From Acrocarpospora pleiomorpha (lineage in GTDB: Bacteria > Actinomycetota > Actinomycetes > Streptosporangiales > Streptosporangiaceae): a stretch of DNA of 64,000 bases. The position numbers were made by a program, and so were the translations under genes. The DNA lies in assembly GCF_009687885.1 (NCBI RefSeq), contig NZ_BLAF01000069.1:1-64000 (forward strand), written 5' to 3'. The notes under the pieces are model-generated. The model had not been told where the DNA came from. It saw nothing but the letters and a program-made list of their open reading frames with translations, and searched no databases. This document shows positions 1-7,811 of the stretch, one piece after another. How positions within the stretch are numbered: position 1 is the stretch's first letter; each line of letters begins with the position of its first letter.

Positions 1-53
1 GATCCACGGCAACCCCCGCCCCCGTCACAGCGCCCAGACACTACCCTGGGCAC

Positions 54-1235
54 GTGGGCGTGTTCGATGATCTTGTAGGCCAAGAGCAGGCTGCCGTCGT
101 CCTGAGACAGGCCGCCTCAGCCGCGGCCGAGGTGCTCGCCGGAGGCCGAGGGGCCGGCATGACCCACGCCTGGCTGTTCACCGGCCCGCCAGGCTCAGGC
201 AGATCCGCCGCCGCCAAGGCCTTCGCGGCCGCACTACTCTGCCCCCACCAGGGCTGCGGCCACTGCGACTCCTGCCACCAGGTCGAGGTCGGCTCCCACC
301 CCGACCTCGAGTCCGTACGCCCCCAAGGCCTCTCCTACAGCGTTAAACAAACCAGGGAACTGATCCTGAGGGCAGCAGGCCGAGCCACCCTCGGCGGCTG
401 GCGCATCGTCCTGTTCGAAGACGCCGACCGCGCCACCGAACAAGCCGCCAACGCCCTACTCAAAGCCATCGAAGAACCCCCGCCCCGCACCGTCTGGCTC
501 CTCTGCGCCCCCGCCGCCGACGACATGATCATCACCATCCGCTCCCGCTGCCGAGTGGTAACCCTGCGCACCCCCTCCACCCAAGCCGTCACCCACGTCC
601 TGACAACCCGCGACAACGTCCCCCACCCCATCGCCGAATCAGCCGCCCGCGCCTCCCAGGGCCACCTCGCCCGCGCCCGCCGCCTCGCCCTCGACGAATC
701 GGTACGGCAACGCCGCGACGCCGTACTCTCCCTCCCCAAAAACCTCACCGGCGTAGGCGAATGCATCACCGCCGCCGAACGCCTGGTCAAAACGGCCGAC
801 GAGGACGCCGCAGCCGCGACCACCGAACTCAACGAAACCGAGATCTCCGAACTCCGCGCCCTCTACGGCGAAGGATCCTCCGGCAAAGGCCTCAACAAAG
901 GCCTGATCCGCGGCGGCGCCGGCGCGTTGAAGGAATTGGAGAACGCACAGAAATCCCGCGCCACCAGAATCAAACGCGAATCACTCGACCTCGCCCTCCT
1001 TGACCTGATGGCGCTCTATCGCGACGTCCTCGCCGTGCAGTTCGGCGCCCAGGTCGAACTCGCCAACGAGGACCGACGGTCAGACCTCAACGTTCTCGCC
1101 CGGGCAGGCACCCCGGAAGACACCCTGCGGCGGGTGGACGCGATCATGCTGTGCCGGGAACGCCTGGCCGCCAACGTCAATCCGCAGATGGCGGTGGAAG
1201 CGATGACCCTCTCCCTCAGAAACCCCCGAGGATAA
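54..1235 (+). CDS. holB: DNA polymerase III subunit delta'
   Basis: This is a clamp-loader AAA+ subunit that helps load the beta sliding clamp during replication. The N-terminal domain has a Walker-A-like GPPGSGRS around residues 44-51, then a four-cysteine zinc module (C-x4-5-C-x2-C-x2-C, about residues 63-74). After it come the ALLKAIEEPP segment and the SRC motif typical of delta-prime/gamma subunits. At 393 residues it is close to the actinobacterial length. A GTG at 54 is used, since no better in-frame start is visible within the window. It heads a stretch of core genes leading to tRNA-Thr. The family assignment is secure. Confidence 0.95.
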   Translation: MGVFDDLVGQEQAAVVLRQAASAAAEVLAGGRGAGMTHAWLFTGPPGSGRSAAAKAFAAALLCPHQGCGHCDSCHQVEVGSHPDLESVRPQGLSYSVKQTRELILRAAGRATLGGWRIVLFEDADRATEQAANALLKAIEEPPPRTVWLLCAPAADDMIITIRSRCRVVTLRTPSTQAVTHVLTTRDNVPHPIAESAARASQGHLARARRLALDESVRQRRDAVLSLPKNLTGVGECITAAERLVKTADEDAAAATTELNETEISELRALYGEGSSGKGLNKGLIRGGAGALKELENAQKSRATRIKRESLDLALLDLMALYRDVLAVQFGAQVELANEDRRSDLNVLARAGTPEDTLRRVDAIMLCRERLAANVNPQMAVEAMTLSLRNPRG

Positions 1236-1272
1236 ACAAGCAACCTCGGCCCGGTTTCCGCGTCTCTGGAAC

Positions 1273-1800
1273 ATGCAGGCCGAAATCATGGACCTCCACA
1301 AACCCCCCGGGGAGCACGATGAGGCGATCACCGGGCTCTACGCCGAGCACGCGGTCGGCCTGGCGCGGCTCGCCCTGCTCATGGTCGGGGACCGGGAGAG
1401 CGCCGAAGACGTGGTGCAGGATGCGTTTCTCGGCCTGCACCGGCGGTTTCGCCATCTCAAGGATCCGGATAAGGCGCTGGTTTATCTGCGCAGTGCCGTA
1501 CTGAACAATTCCAGGTCGGTGTTGCGGCGTCGGCGGCTGCCGTCGATGTTCGCCGGGACGTACGAGCCGCCGGTCTGGTCGGCCGAGTCGGCGGCGCTGC
1601 TCGGGGCCGAGCGCCGCGAGGTCATGGCCGCCCTGCACCGGCTGCCCGCGCGGCAGCGCGAATCCCTCCTGCTGCGCTACTACGCGGAGCTGTCGGAGGA
1701 GGAGACCGCCCAGGTCATGGGGGTCAGCCGGGGCACCGTCAAGTCCACCACGTCCCGGGCGCTGGACGCGCTCGGACGGCTGCTGGGAGAACGCTCGTGA
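1273..1800 (+). CDS. RNA polymerase sigma factor, SigE-type ECF family
   Basis: This 175-residue ECF sigma factor has a region 2 (ITGLYAEHAVGLARLALLMV, then DVVQDAFLGLHRRF) and a region 4 helix-turn-helix (LPARQRESLLLRYYAELS to VMGVSRGTVKSTTSRALDAL). That layout matches the short SigE family common in Streptosporangiaceae. Its stop overlaps the GTG start of the next gene (GTGA), so the two are translationally coupled. The partner is a single-pass membrane protein, which suggests surface-signal control through a membrane-bound anti-sigma or sensor. Regulon and signal are unknown. Confidence 0.9.
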   Translation: MQAEIMDLHKPPGEHDEAITGLYAEHAVGLARLALLMVGDRESAEDVVQDAFLGLHRRFRHLKDPDKALVYLRSAVLNNSRSVLRRRRLPSMFAGTYEPPVWSAESAALLGAERREVMAALHRLPARQRESLLLRYYAELSEEETAQVMGVSRGTVKSTTSRALDALGRLLGERS

Positions 1801-3380
1801 ACGACATCATCGACCGGCTGCGCGACGCGACTCGGGCGACCGGGGGGACCATTGACAGCGTCCGTCCGCTGGAGTTGGGCGCAAGCCGTACCAGAACCTG
1901 GTTCGTGCCGGTCGCGGCGGCCACCGCGGTGACGGCGGCGATCGCGGGCGGCAGCATGTTCGTCGCCGGCGGCGGGCTCAACGCGGCCGCTTCGGCGCCG
2001 GCGCCGCCGAAGTTCCTCGTCGACGCGCGGGACGGCATCGTCGTCAGAACGGTCGACGGCGGCGTCGAAACCGATCGCTATGACGATCTGGGGAAAGAGG
2101 AATGGTTCACCAGCGTTCAGGCCGCTCAGGACAATCGACTCTTCTACGTAGCCAGCTCCAAATACATGTGCGGATCCAACCTCTATCGGCTGCTGCTGGA
2201 TGAGAACGGCAAAATCCTCGAGTTCGGTACGGCTCCGAGCACGCCGCCCGAAGGGAACAGGGTGAGCGGGCTGGCGGTGAGCGGGGACGGGACGAAGCTG
2301 GCGTACGCGCTGCAACCGTGCGCCCCGGGGCAGGTCGCCGGCCTCGTGATCGCGGATACAGCGACGGGGGAGAGCCGGACATGGAAGTCGCCGGACGGGT
2401 TTGGCGTGACAGATCTGTCCATGAGCGCCGATGGCAGGCATGTCGCCTTCCGACCGGGACCTCCGGCGGGGATGGCTATTGCCGAACCGCCCGTGGTTGT
2501 GGCGACACCTGTGCCTAGTTCGAGCATCGTGCCGCTTCCGAGCGGTTCGGCGCTGCCCTTCCCTGAACCGGCGGTCACGCTCACCCCCGTCCCGGGAGAG
2601 GCCGGGATTACCGTTTTCCCCCCGACGACCCCGCCGGATGCCACGGCCACGATCACGGTCATCCCCACGCCGCCCCTGCCAGACGCCTCGATCATCCCCA
2701 CGCTGCCCCCGCCAGACGCCTCGATCACGGCATTTCCCGCCCCGGCTATTACGGTCACCGTTACCCCCACGCCGATGGAAGAGGGCAACCGGGAGAGCAG
2801 CAGCCTCCCTCCGACGGCGCTGCCGACACCCAAGCCGATCACGCCCTATCCGACCGATGGGCAGGTATACATGGGCACGCCATCGGGGATGTCGTCGTGC
2901 CGGTTTGTCACCCTGCCACGCACATCCGCGCAGTGGATGTGCTCGGAACCCGGGAACATCAGAGTCCTGGACACCGACGCGCCTGGCGACAATTTGGACA
3001 AAGCGCGCACGGTATCCCTGCCCGACTCCTACGAAGGTCTCTCCGGCGGGCTGTTCGGCGTCCAGCTGTCCCCGGACGGCAGCCGCCTGCTCGGAATGAT
3101 GGGATTCAACGCGGTTGAGGTGGTGGACGGCACGGTTAGGCGGAAGGAAAGCATCTCAGGAATCGTCGCCTTCAGCGCCGAGGACGGGCATGCCGAGGAG
3201 GTCCTCTACCGGACCACGCAGACAGTCTTCGCGCAGCTCCTGGACCTGGACGGAACGGGTGAGAACCTGCTCGTCCAGCAGGGCGCCAAGATCGGAGCGG
3301 TCACCGAGGGCGCGTACCGTCCGCTGACCACGGGCGAAGCCGCCCCTGTCGGCCTGTTCGCCGGGGAACTCGCATGGTGA
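1797..3380 (+). CDS. Sigma-factor-linked membrane beta-propeller-like protein
   Basis: This is a 527-residue protein of type II topology. A cytoplasmic N-terminus of about 38 residues is followed by one hydrophobic helix (about residues 39-60, FVPVAAATAVTAAIAGGSMFVAGG). The outer part has TolB/WD-like strands such as GLAVSGDGTKLAYAL, LSMSADGRHVAF and VQLSPDGSRLLGMMG. A proline/threonine-rich stretch of roughly 120 residues (about 225-350, many PTP/PPxxPDAS units) interrupts the propeller. The GTGA overlap with the sigma factor suggests an anti-sigma or sensor role. This is inferred from context only, because no zinc-binding anti-sigma motif is visible. Confidence 0.75.
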   Translation: MNDIIDRLRDATRATGGTIDSVRPLELGASRTRTWFVPVAAATAVTAAIAGGSMFVAGGGLNAAASAPAPPKFLVDARDGIVVRTVDGGVETDRYDDLGKEEWFTSVQAAQDNRLFYVASSKYMCGSNLYRLLLDENGKILEFGTAPSTPPEGNRVSGLAVSGDGTKLAYALQPCAPGQVAGLVIADTATGESRTWKSPDGFGVTDLSMSADGRHVAFRPGPPAGMAIAEPPVVVATPVPSSSIVPLPSGSALPFPEPAVTLTPVPGEAGITVFPPTTPPDATATITVIPTPPLPDASIIPTLPPPDASITAFPAPAITVTVTPTPMEEGNRESSSLPPTALPTPKPITPYPTDGQVYMGTPSGMSSCRFVTLPRTSAQWMCSEPGNIRVLDTDAPGDNLDKARTVSLPDSYEGLSGGLFGVQLSPDGSRLLGMMGFNAVEVVDGTVRRKESISGIVAFSAEDGHAEEVLYRTTQTVFAQLLDLDGTGENLLVQQGAKIGAVTEGAYRPLTTGEAAPVGLFAGELAW

Positions 3381-3434
3381 TCGGACTCCACGTATGGTGG
3401 CCGTGAGGCGTACCAGATAGAGGAGGCCGGCTCG

Positions 3435-4283
3435 TTGGGCATGATGATGGCCGTGAGCTTCACCCGATATGGGCGGCTCTACTACCTGGATCCGGGCGAC
3501 CACAGCCCGAAGGTCGGCGACAAGGTGCTGGTGCCGACCGACGCCGGCAACGAGGTCGCCGAATGCATCTGGGCGCCCCAATGGGTGAGCGAGGACGTCG
3601 GCGGGCTGCCGGTCTGCGCCGGGATGGCCGGAGACGAGCATCTCAGCCGCGACGAGAGCAACCGCCGCCGCCGCGCCGAGGCCAGAAGCGTGTCCAAGCG
3701 CCTGATCAAACGCCATGAACTGCCAATGAAGGTGATCGGCGTCGATTATGTGGACGAGGAGAATGTCTACACCGTCTACTTTTCGGCGCCGCACCGGGTG
3801 GATTTCCGGGCACTTGTCCGCGATCTCGCGCGTAACCTGCGTGCCCGGGTCGAACTCCGTCAAATCGGCCCGCGGGACGAAGCACGCCTGCAGGGCGGAA
3901 TCGGCCCGTGCGGGCGCGATCTGTGCTGCGCCACGTTCCTGAAAGACTTCGAACCCGTTTCCGTACGGATGGCGAAGGATCAGGACCTTCCGGTGAATCC
4001 GCTACGGATTGCCGGGGCTTGCGGGCGATTGATGTGCTGCCTGAAATACGAGCACCCGTTGTACGGGGAGTTCCGGGCGACCGCACCCCGGACCGGACTC
4101 GCGGTCGACACGCCCGAAGGGCCCGGGGTGGTCGTCGGACATAACGTGCCGTCGGATTCGGTGATCGTTCGGTTGAACGACGGCGGAAGGCGGTGCGCGT
4201 GCTCGAAGGCGAGCGTGTGCGCGCCGCGTCAGGCGTACGAGGCGGAGTATGCGGAGCCTGTGGATGACGCGGCCGAGGACTGA
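3435..4283 (+). CDS. PSP1 domain protein, RicT/YaaT-like
   Basis: This is a 282-residue PSP1 C-terminal-domain protein. The signature is complete: a YYLDPG N-terminus, MKVIGVDYVDEENVYTVYF, FRALVRDLARNLRARVELRQIG and the cysteine pairs GRDLCC and GRLMCC near residues 154-199. In Bacillus the homologue RicT belongs to the iron-sulfur RicAFT complex that affects RNA processing; the actinobacterial role is not established. The start chosen is TTG at 3435, eight bases after AGGAGG. ATG at 3441 is possible but would sit far from that ribosome site. The gene lies between the sigma operon and a lipoprotein peptidase in the same direction. Confidence 0.88.
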   Translation: MGMMMAVSFTRYGRLYYLDPGDHSPKVGDKVLVPTDAGNEVAECIWAPQWVSEDVGGLPVCAGMAGDEHLSRDESNRRRRAEARSVSKRLIKRHELPMKVIGVDYVDEENVYTVYFSAPHRVDFRALVRDLARNLRARVELRQIGPRDEARLQGGIGPCGRDLCCATFLKDFEPVSVRMAKDQDLPVNPLRIAGACGRLMCCLKYEHPLYGEFRATAPRTGLAVDTPEGPGVVVGHNVPSDSVIVRLNDGGRRCACSKASVCAPRQAYEAEYAEPVDDAAED

Positions 4284-4338
4284 GTGACCTGTGGATGACG
4301 GGGGCGAGTACTGAGCGGGGCTGGGTAGTGTTCTGAGG

Positions 4339-5826
4339 GTGAAGCGTCCCCTCATGGTTCTGGCTCTGGTCGCTCTGGTGGGCTCCGGGTGCAGCGGTGG
4401 AGAGACACCGCGGGCGTCGACGGCGCCCAGCTCCGGCCTGGCGGATTTCTACACCCAGCAGCCGGACTGGGAGGACTGCGACGACGATTTCGAGTGCGCG
4501 CTCGTCATGGTGCCGCTCGATTATGACGACCCCGGCGGCGAGCGCATCGAGATCAGCGCCATCCGACTGGCGGCCACAGGCGACCGTATCGGGTCATTGC
4601 TCGTCAATCCCGGCGGCCCAGGCGGATCCGGCATCGAATACGCCAGAGCGGCCCGAAGCCAAGTGAGCGAGGACGTGCGAGCCCGCTTCGACATCGTCGG
4701 CTTCGACCCTCGCGGAGTGGGCGAATCCACCGCCGTGCGGTGCATGAGCGGCGGCGACCTCGACGCGTACATGAGCATCGACATGAGCCCCGACTCCGCC
4801 GCCGAAATCGCCAAAATAGAAGAAGGCTCCCGTGCCTTCGCCACCAAATGCCAGGAAAAGTCCGCAAAACTCCTCCCCCATGTGGGTACGGCAGACGCCG
4901 CCCGCGACATGGACGTCCTCCGCGCCGTCCTCGGCGACGAAGGCCTGACCTTCCTCGGCAAGTCCTACGGCACCTACCTCGGCGCGACATATGCCGACTT
5001 GTTCCCCAAGCGGGTCCGCGCCCTCGTCCTCGACGGCGCCGTCGATCCCGCCGTATCCGCCATCGAAATGAGCGAAGTCCAGTCCAAAGGCTTTGAAGTC
5101 GCCCTCACCGCCTTCATCAAGGACTGCCTCAAAGCCACCGGCTGCCCCTTCACCAGCACCACCGTCCAGGGCGCCCTCAACGAGATCACCGCCCTACTCC
5201 AGCGCGCCGACCAGCAACCCCTCCGCAACACCCTCAACGACGGCCGCAAAATCAACGACACCTGGCTGGCCTACGGCATCGCCACCCCCCTCTACGACCG
5301 CAAATCCTGGGAAGTCTTCCGCGAAGCCCTGAAACTCGCCTTCCAGGGCGACGGCACCTACCTCCTCCGCTTCGCCGACCTCCTCCTCGGCCGCCGCGAA
5401 GACGGCACCTACACCAACCAGTCAGAAGCCAACAAAGCCGTCAACTGCATAGACCACGCCTTCCCCTCCAGCACCCCCACCTACCAGCGGGCCGCCGCCA
5501 AAGCCGCCAAACTGGCCCCCCGCTTCGGCGAGTTCATCATGTGGGACTCCCTCACCTGCGCCTACTGGCCGGTCAAGGGCCCCGACCCCGACCGCAAACT
5601 CACCGCCCCCGGCGCGCCCCCCATCGTCGTCGTCGGCACGCTACGAGACCCCGCCACGCCGTACGAATGGGCCGAAGGCCTGGCCACCCAACTCACCTCC
5701 GGCGTCCTCCTCACCTACGACGGCGACGGCCACACCGCCTACATGTCCGGCTCCACCTGCATCGACGCCGCCATAGACAACTACTTGATCAACCTCGCAC
5801 CCCCCGCCGCAGGCACCCGCTGCTAA
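4339..5826 (+). CDS. Secreted tripeptidyl aminopeptidase-type alpha/beta hydrolase lipoprotein
   Basis: This is a 495-residue exported serine peptidase of the Streptomyces Tap/SlpD/SlpE family (S33), which trims tripeptides from peptide N-termini. A lipobox VGSGC ends a short signal peptide, so it is probably a lipoprotein. Visible features are the oxyanion region LLVNPGGPGGSG, the nucleophile elbow GKSYGTY (Ser about residue 214), the acid region LRDPATP and the histidine motif GDGHTAY. The C-terminal TAP-like domain ends in two conserved cysteines. GTG at 4339 gives the signal peptide directly. The gene ends about 60 bases before tRNA-Thr. Confidence 0.9.
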   Translation: MKRPLMVLALVALVGSGCSGGETPRASTAPSSGLADFYTQQPDWEDCDDDFECALVMVPLDYDDPGGERIEISAIRLAATGDRIGSLLVNPGGPGGSGIEYARAARSQVSEDVRARFDIVGFDPRGVGESTAVRCMSGGDLDAYMSIDMSPDSAAEIAKIEEGSRAFATKCQEKSAKLLPHVGTADAARDMDVLRAVLGDEGLTFLGKSYGTYLGATYADLFPKRVRALVLDGAVDPAVSAIEMSEVQSKGFEVALTAFIKDCLKATGCPFTSTTVQGALNEITALLQRADQQPLRNTLNDGRKINDTWLAYGIATPLYDRKSWEVFREALKLAFQGDGTYLLRFADLLLGRREDGTYTNQSEANKAVNCIDHAFPSSTPTYQRAAAKAAKLAPRFGEFIMWDSLTCAYWPVKGPDPDRKLTAPGAPPIVVVGTLRDPATPYEWAEGLATQLTSGVLLTYDGDGHTAYMSGSTCIDAAIDNYLINLAPPAAGTRC

Positions 5827-5883
5827 CCCAGGCGCGACAACCACTCCAAACCCTGTAGACTCGACCTCGCTGTCCACAGCACC

Positions 5884-5960
5884 GCCGCCTTAGCTCAGTC
5901 GGCCAGAGCGACGCACTCGTAATGCGTAGGTCTGGGGTTCGATTCCCCAAGGCGGCTCCA
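5884..5960 (+). tRNA. tRNA-Thr (anticodon CGT)
   Basis: A complete 77-base cloverleaf with CCA encoded. The acceptor stem is GCCGCCT/AGGCGGC, the anticodon arm ACGCA-CTCGTAA-TGCGT, and the T arm TGGGG-TTCGATT-CCCCA. The CGT anticodon reads ACG. Its 3' half is repeated at 15441-15484, so the gene is an integration target. A possible -10 (TAGACT) lies about 25 bases upstream. Confidence 0.97.
5916..5959 (+). repeat. Left attachment-site repeat (3' part of tRNA-Thr)
   Basis: These 44 bases, from the anticodon loop to the CC of the CCA end, recur at 15441-15484 with one mismatch (A5928 versus G15453). Duplication of a tRNA 3' end is the usual trace of tyrosine-recombinase integration. The enclosed segment is about 9.5 kb. 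Confidence 0.8.
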
Positions 5961-5969
5961 CTCATAACC

Positions 5970-5998
5970 AGGGCGTCTTCCCTACTGGGAGACGCCCT
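5970..5998 (+). terminator. Hairpin terminator after tRNA-Thr
   Basis: AGGGCGTCT..CCC pairs with GGGAGACGCCCT around a TACT loop, with one bulged base. It lies ten bases after the tRNA. A related hairpin follows the tRNA-end copy at 15493-15520, so the homology of the two sites runs past the tRNA. Confidence 0.6.
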
Positions 5999-6203
5999 GC
6001 ATCGTTTCCGTCGCATTCTCCGTTGCAGTTTGGCCCTGGCGTTGACAGCCAAGTTAGACAGCCTACGCAGTGCAAGATGGTGCCAGGAGGAATGTCGAGC
6101 CGGTCGCACACGACACCAGCCGGAATACGCCAGCCGCTGTTCTGATTCGGCCCATCGCTGGCTCGCTCTCAGCCGATCGAGACTCTTGTGCGGAAGAGAC
6201 GCA

Positions 6204-6617
6204 CTAAACCTGTGGCGGCGGGTAGCGGTGGATCTCCGCTCGGTGTCCCGTCGATCCGGCGAACTTGGCATCGTCGGTGAGCAGTGGCAGTTTGAGCAGT
6301 TCGGCTAGGGCCACGTACATGCCGTCATAGGCGGTGAGGTTGTTCCGCAGTTCCAGCGCGCGCGGTTGGAGAGGCAGCATCGGATGGCGGACGATCTTGA
6401 GTTGGGCGTAGCGCTCCAGCATGATTTGAGCGCGCCCCTCGGAGATGCGTACCTCCGGTTTGTTGGTGATCACGTGGCCGCGCACCACGGCAGCGATCTC
6501 GACATCGATCAGGGCCGGGGCGTGTACCTTGCGGGCCAGCCGCTGACGGAGGAGATCGTCGCCCTTCACGTTCGCCAGGAGACGGAACACGATCGAGGCG
6601 TCTACGACCAAGCTCAC
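6204..6617 (-). CDS. VapC-type PIN-domain toxin (copy 1)
   Basis: This is a 137-residue PIN-domain endoribonuclease. The acidic residues expected for metal binding are present: D6 (VVDAS), E40 (LIDVE), D98 (AYDGMYVALAE) and D115/D116 (LLTDDAKF). Its start overlaps the antitoxin stop (GTGA), giving the classical antitoxin-toxin order. It is practically identical to the copy at 16711-17124 and differs only near the C-terminus (PPPQV here, PPPLV there). The RNA target cannot be read from the sequence. Confidence 0.92.
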   Translation of the reverse strand: MSLVVDASIVFRLLANVKGDDLLRQRLARKVHAPALIDVEIAAVVRGHVITNKPEVRISEGRAQIMLERYAQLKIVRHPMLPLQPRALELRNNLTAYDGMYVALAELLKLPLLTDDAKFAGSTGHRAEIHRYPPPQV

Positions 6618-6838
6618 CGGCGCCCCTCGCGCATCGTCTCGCGTACAAAGTCGGGATCGTACGGCACCGGTTCATCGGCGGCGATCTTGGCCATCACCTC
6701 GTCCAATGCCGGGGTTGCTGCCTCCTCGTTCAGGAGGTCACGCACATAGGCCGTCAACGACTTGCCTTCTCGCTCGGCCCGCGCCTTCAACGTCCGCTCT
6801 GTTGCCTCGGGGACGTCCCGGATCTGAATAATTCCCAT
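6614..6838 (-). CDS. VapB/FitA-type ribbon-helix-helix antitoxin (copy 1)
   Basis: This 74-residue antitoxin has an N-terminal ribbon-helix-helix (IIQIRDVPEATERTLKARAEREGKSLTAYVRDLL). Its C-terminal tail, rich in acidic and aromatic residues, should wrap the PIN toxin. It is coupled to the toxin by a 4-base overlap. An inverted repeat just upstream (6851-6867) is the probable autoregulatory operator. It is identical to the copy at 17121-17345. Confidence 0.92.
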   Translation of the reverse strand: MGIIQIRDVPEATERTLKARAEREGKSLTAYVRDLLNEEAATPALDEVMAKIAADEPVPYDPDFVRETMREGRR

Positions 6839-6850
6839 GCAACCACTTTA

Positions 6851-6867
6851 GCATGCAGCTTGCATGC
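6851..6867. promoter_or_regulatory. Probable VapB operator, copy 1
   Basis: The arms GCATGCA and TGCATGC flank the spacer GCT, directly upstream of the antitoxin start. In copy 2 the arms are kept while the spacer is GTC, which supports protein binding to the arms. Confidence 0.55.
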
Positions 6868-6935
6868 ATCATGGTCGGAAGTGATCTGGCGGATGAGAAC
6901 TTTCTCCACGTCTTTAAGCGGCCCGCCTGCGGCGT

Positions 6936-7315
6936 GCCACGCGCTCGGCGGTCGCGTGCCGCGCTGCGGCTCTTCGGCCGGTCGCGGCCCGCCCCACCCA
7001 CGCGCTCACGTCCACTGAGCTGGACAACTCCATGACCGGCAGAAACTCTCGGCAGCCCGGTGAACTGTCTGTAAGGCTGCCGCCCCGCTTCCGGCGCTGA
7101 GTCCTGCGCTCAGGGTTGGGTTGCCTCTGAATAAGTCGGGTGCCGCCGTATATGCCAGGCAGACTGCGCGTGGACGGCGGTCCAGAGCGAACCGGAGCCA
7201 CAACCGGCGCGGTTCGTTCGCCGTGAAACAGGCGATCAGGCGACGCTCTATGGACCGATTCACTGATTATGGGCAATCGCCCGAGTTTCGCGCAACGATG
7301 ATCCATCATTAAGGC
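6936..7315. other. Intergenic region upstream of the NLR operon
   Basis: No credible gene is seen. The region should hold the promoter of the membrane protein at 7316. A short ATGAT-cc-ATCAT repeat sits about 15 bases before its start, and AAGG is the only ribosome-site-like run. The sequence shows short open frames without codon-use support. Confidence 0.4.
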
Positions 7316-7807
7316 ATGAGCAACAAGCGGCGGGCACTGGCCTGGGCCAGCGGAGCGGTGTTTGTCCTGATCAGCACTGTGGTGGGGGTGCTGCTGTTCA
7401 AGGGGGGGCTTGAGGACGCCGACAAGTGGTCGAGTGTCATCGGCATGACCGTAACGGTGCTGATCGGCGTGCCGCTGTCGCTCTATCAAACGGTCCTTGC
7501 TCGACGCGCTCTGATGTCTAGCACACCAACGGCCGGTACTCACATCGCCGCACGCGGAAACCGCTCGATCGCCGGGCAGAACATCGGATTCGCCTCAACG
7601 GGAGACGGATCCTTTCTTGTCCATGAAACGACATCATCGGCACCTAGTCCCGCGCCTCAGGACGATCTCGCGCAAAGGTCAGACTCTGCAGTGTCCGATC
7701 CCCCCGCTCATGTACAAATCGAAGCGAGTGGTGAGCGCTCGATCGCTGCGCAGAACATCGGATCCGCCTCCACTGGTGACGCCCTTCCGACTTCTACGGC
7801 GGGTTGA
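7316..7807 (+). CDS. Two-helix membrane protein with two NLR-type signalling motifs
   Basis: This is a 163-residue protein. It has hydrophobic segments at about residues 9-28 and 41-59, a short positively charged linker, then a low-complexity tail with two copies of one motif: GNRSIAGQNIGFASTGD (81-97) and GERSIAAQNIGSASTGD (139-155). The same motif opens the next gene product (16-32). Only four bases separate the two genes, so they form an operon. This matches effector proteins paired with bacterial NLRs through amyloid-type motifs: effector domain N-terminal, motif C-terminal. Pore formation or membrane disruption on NLR activation is inferred from the helices. I do not recognise the helices as a named family. 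Confidence 0.75.
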   Translation: MSNKRRALAWASGAVFVLISTVVGVLLFKGGLEDADKWSSVIGMTVTVLIGVPLSLYQTVLARRALMSSTPTAGTHIAARGNRSIAGQNIGFASTGDGSFLVHETTSSAPSPAPQDDLAQRSDSAVSDPPAHVQIEASGERSIAAQNIGSASTGDALPTSTAG

Positions 7808-7811
7808 ACGT

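Larger units (their letters stand above)
6214..6935. repeat. vapBC duplication, copy 1
   Basis: About 640 bases of near identity with 16721-17360, offset by 10507. A decaying match continues some 70 bases upstream of the antitoxin. The left flanks differ: copies 2 and 3 share CCTACACCAGCGG, copy 1 does not. Confidence 0.85.

Noticed and set aside
7617..7811. N-terminal extension of the NLR protein to 7617
   Set aside because: The extension would overlap the membrane-protein gene out of frame and reads as basic nonsense. ATG 7812 fits the operon spacing and puts the shared motif at the N-terminus.
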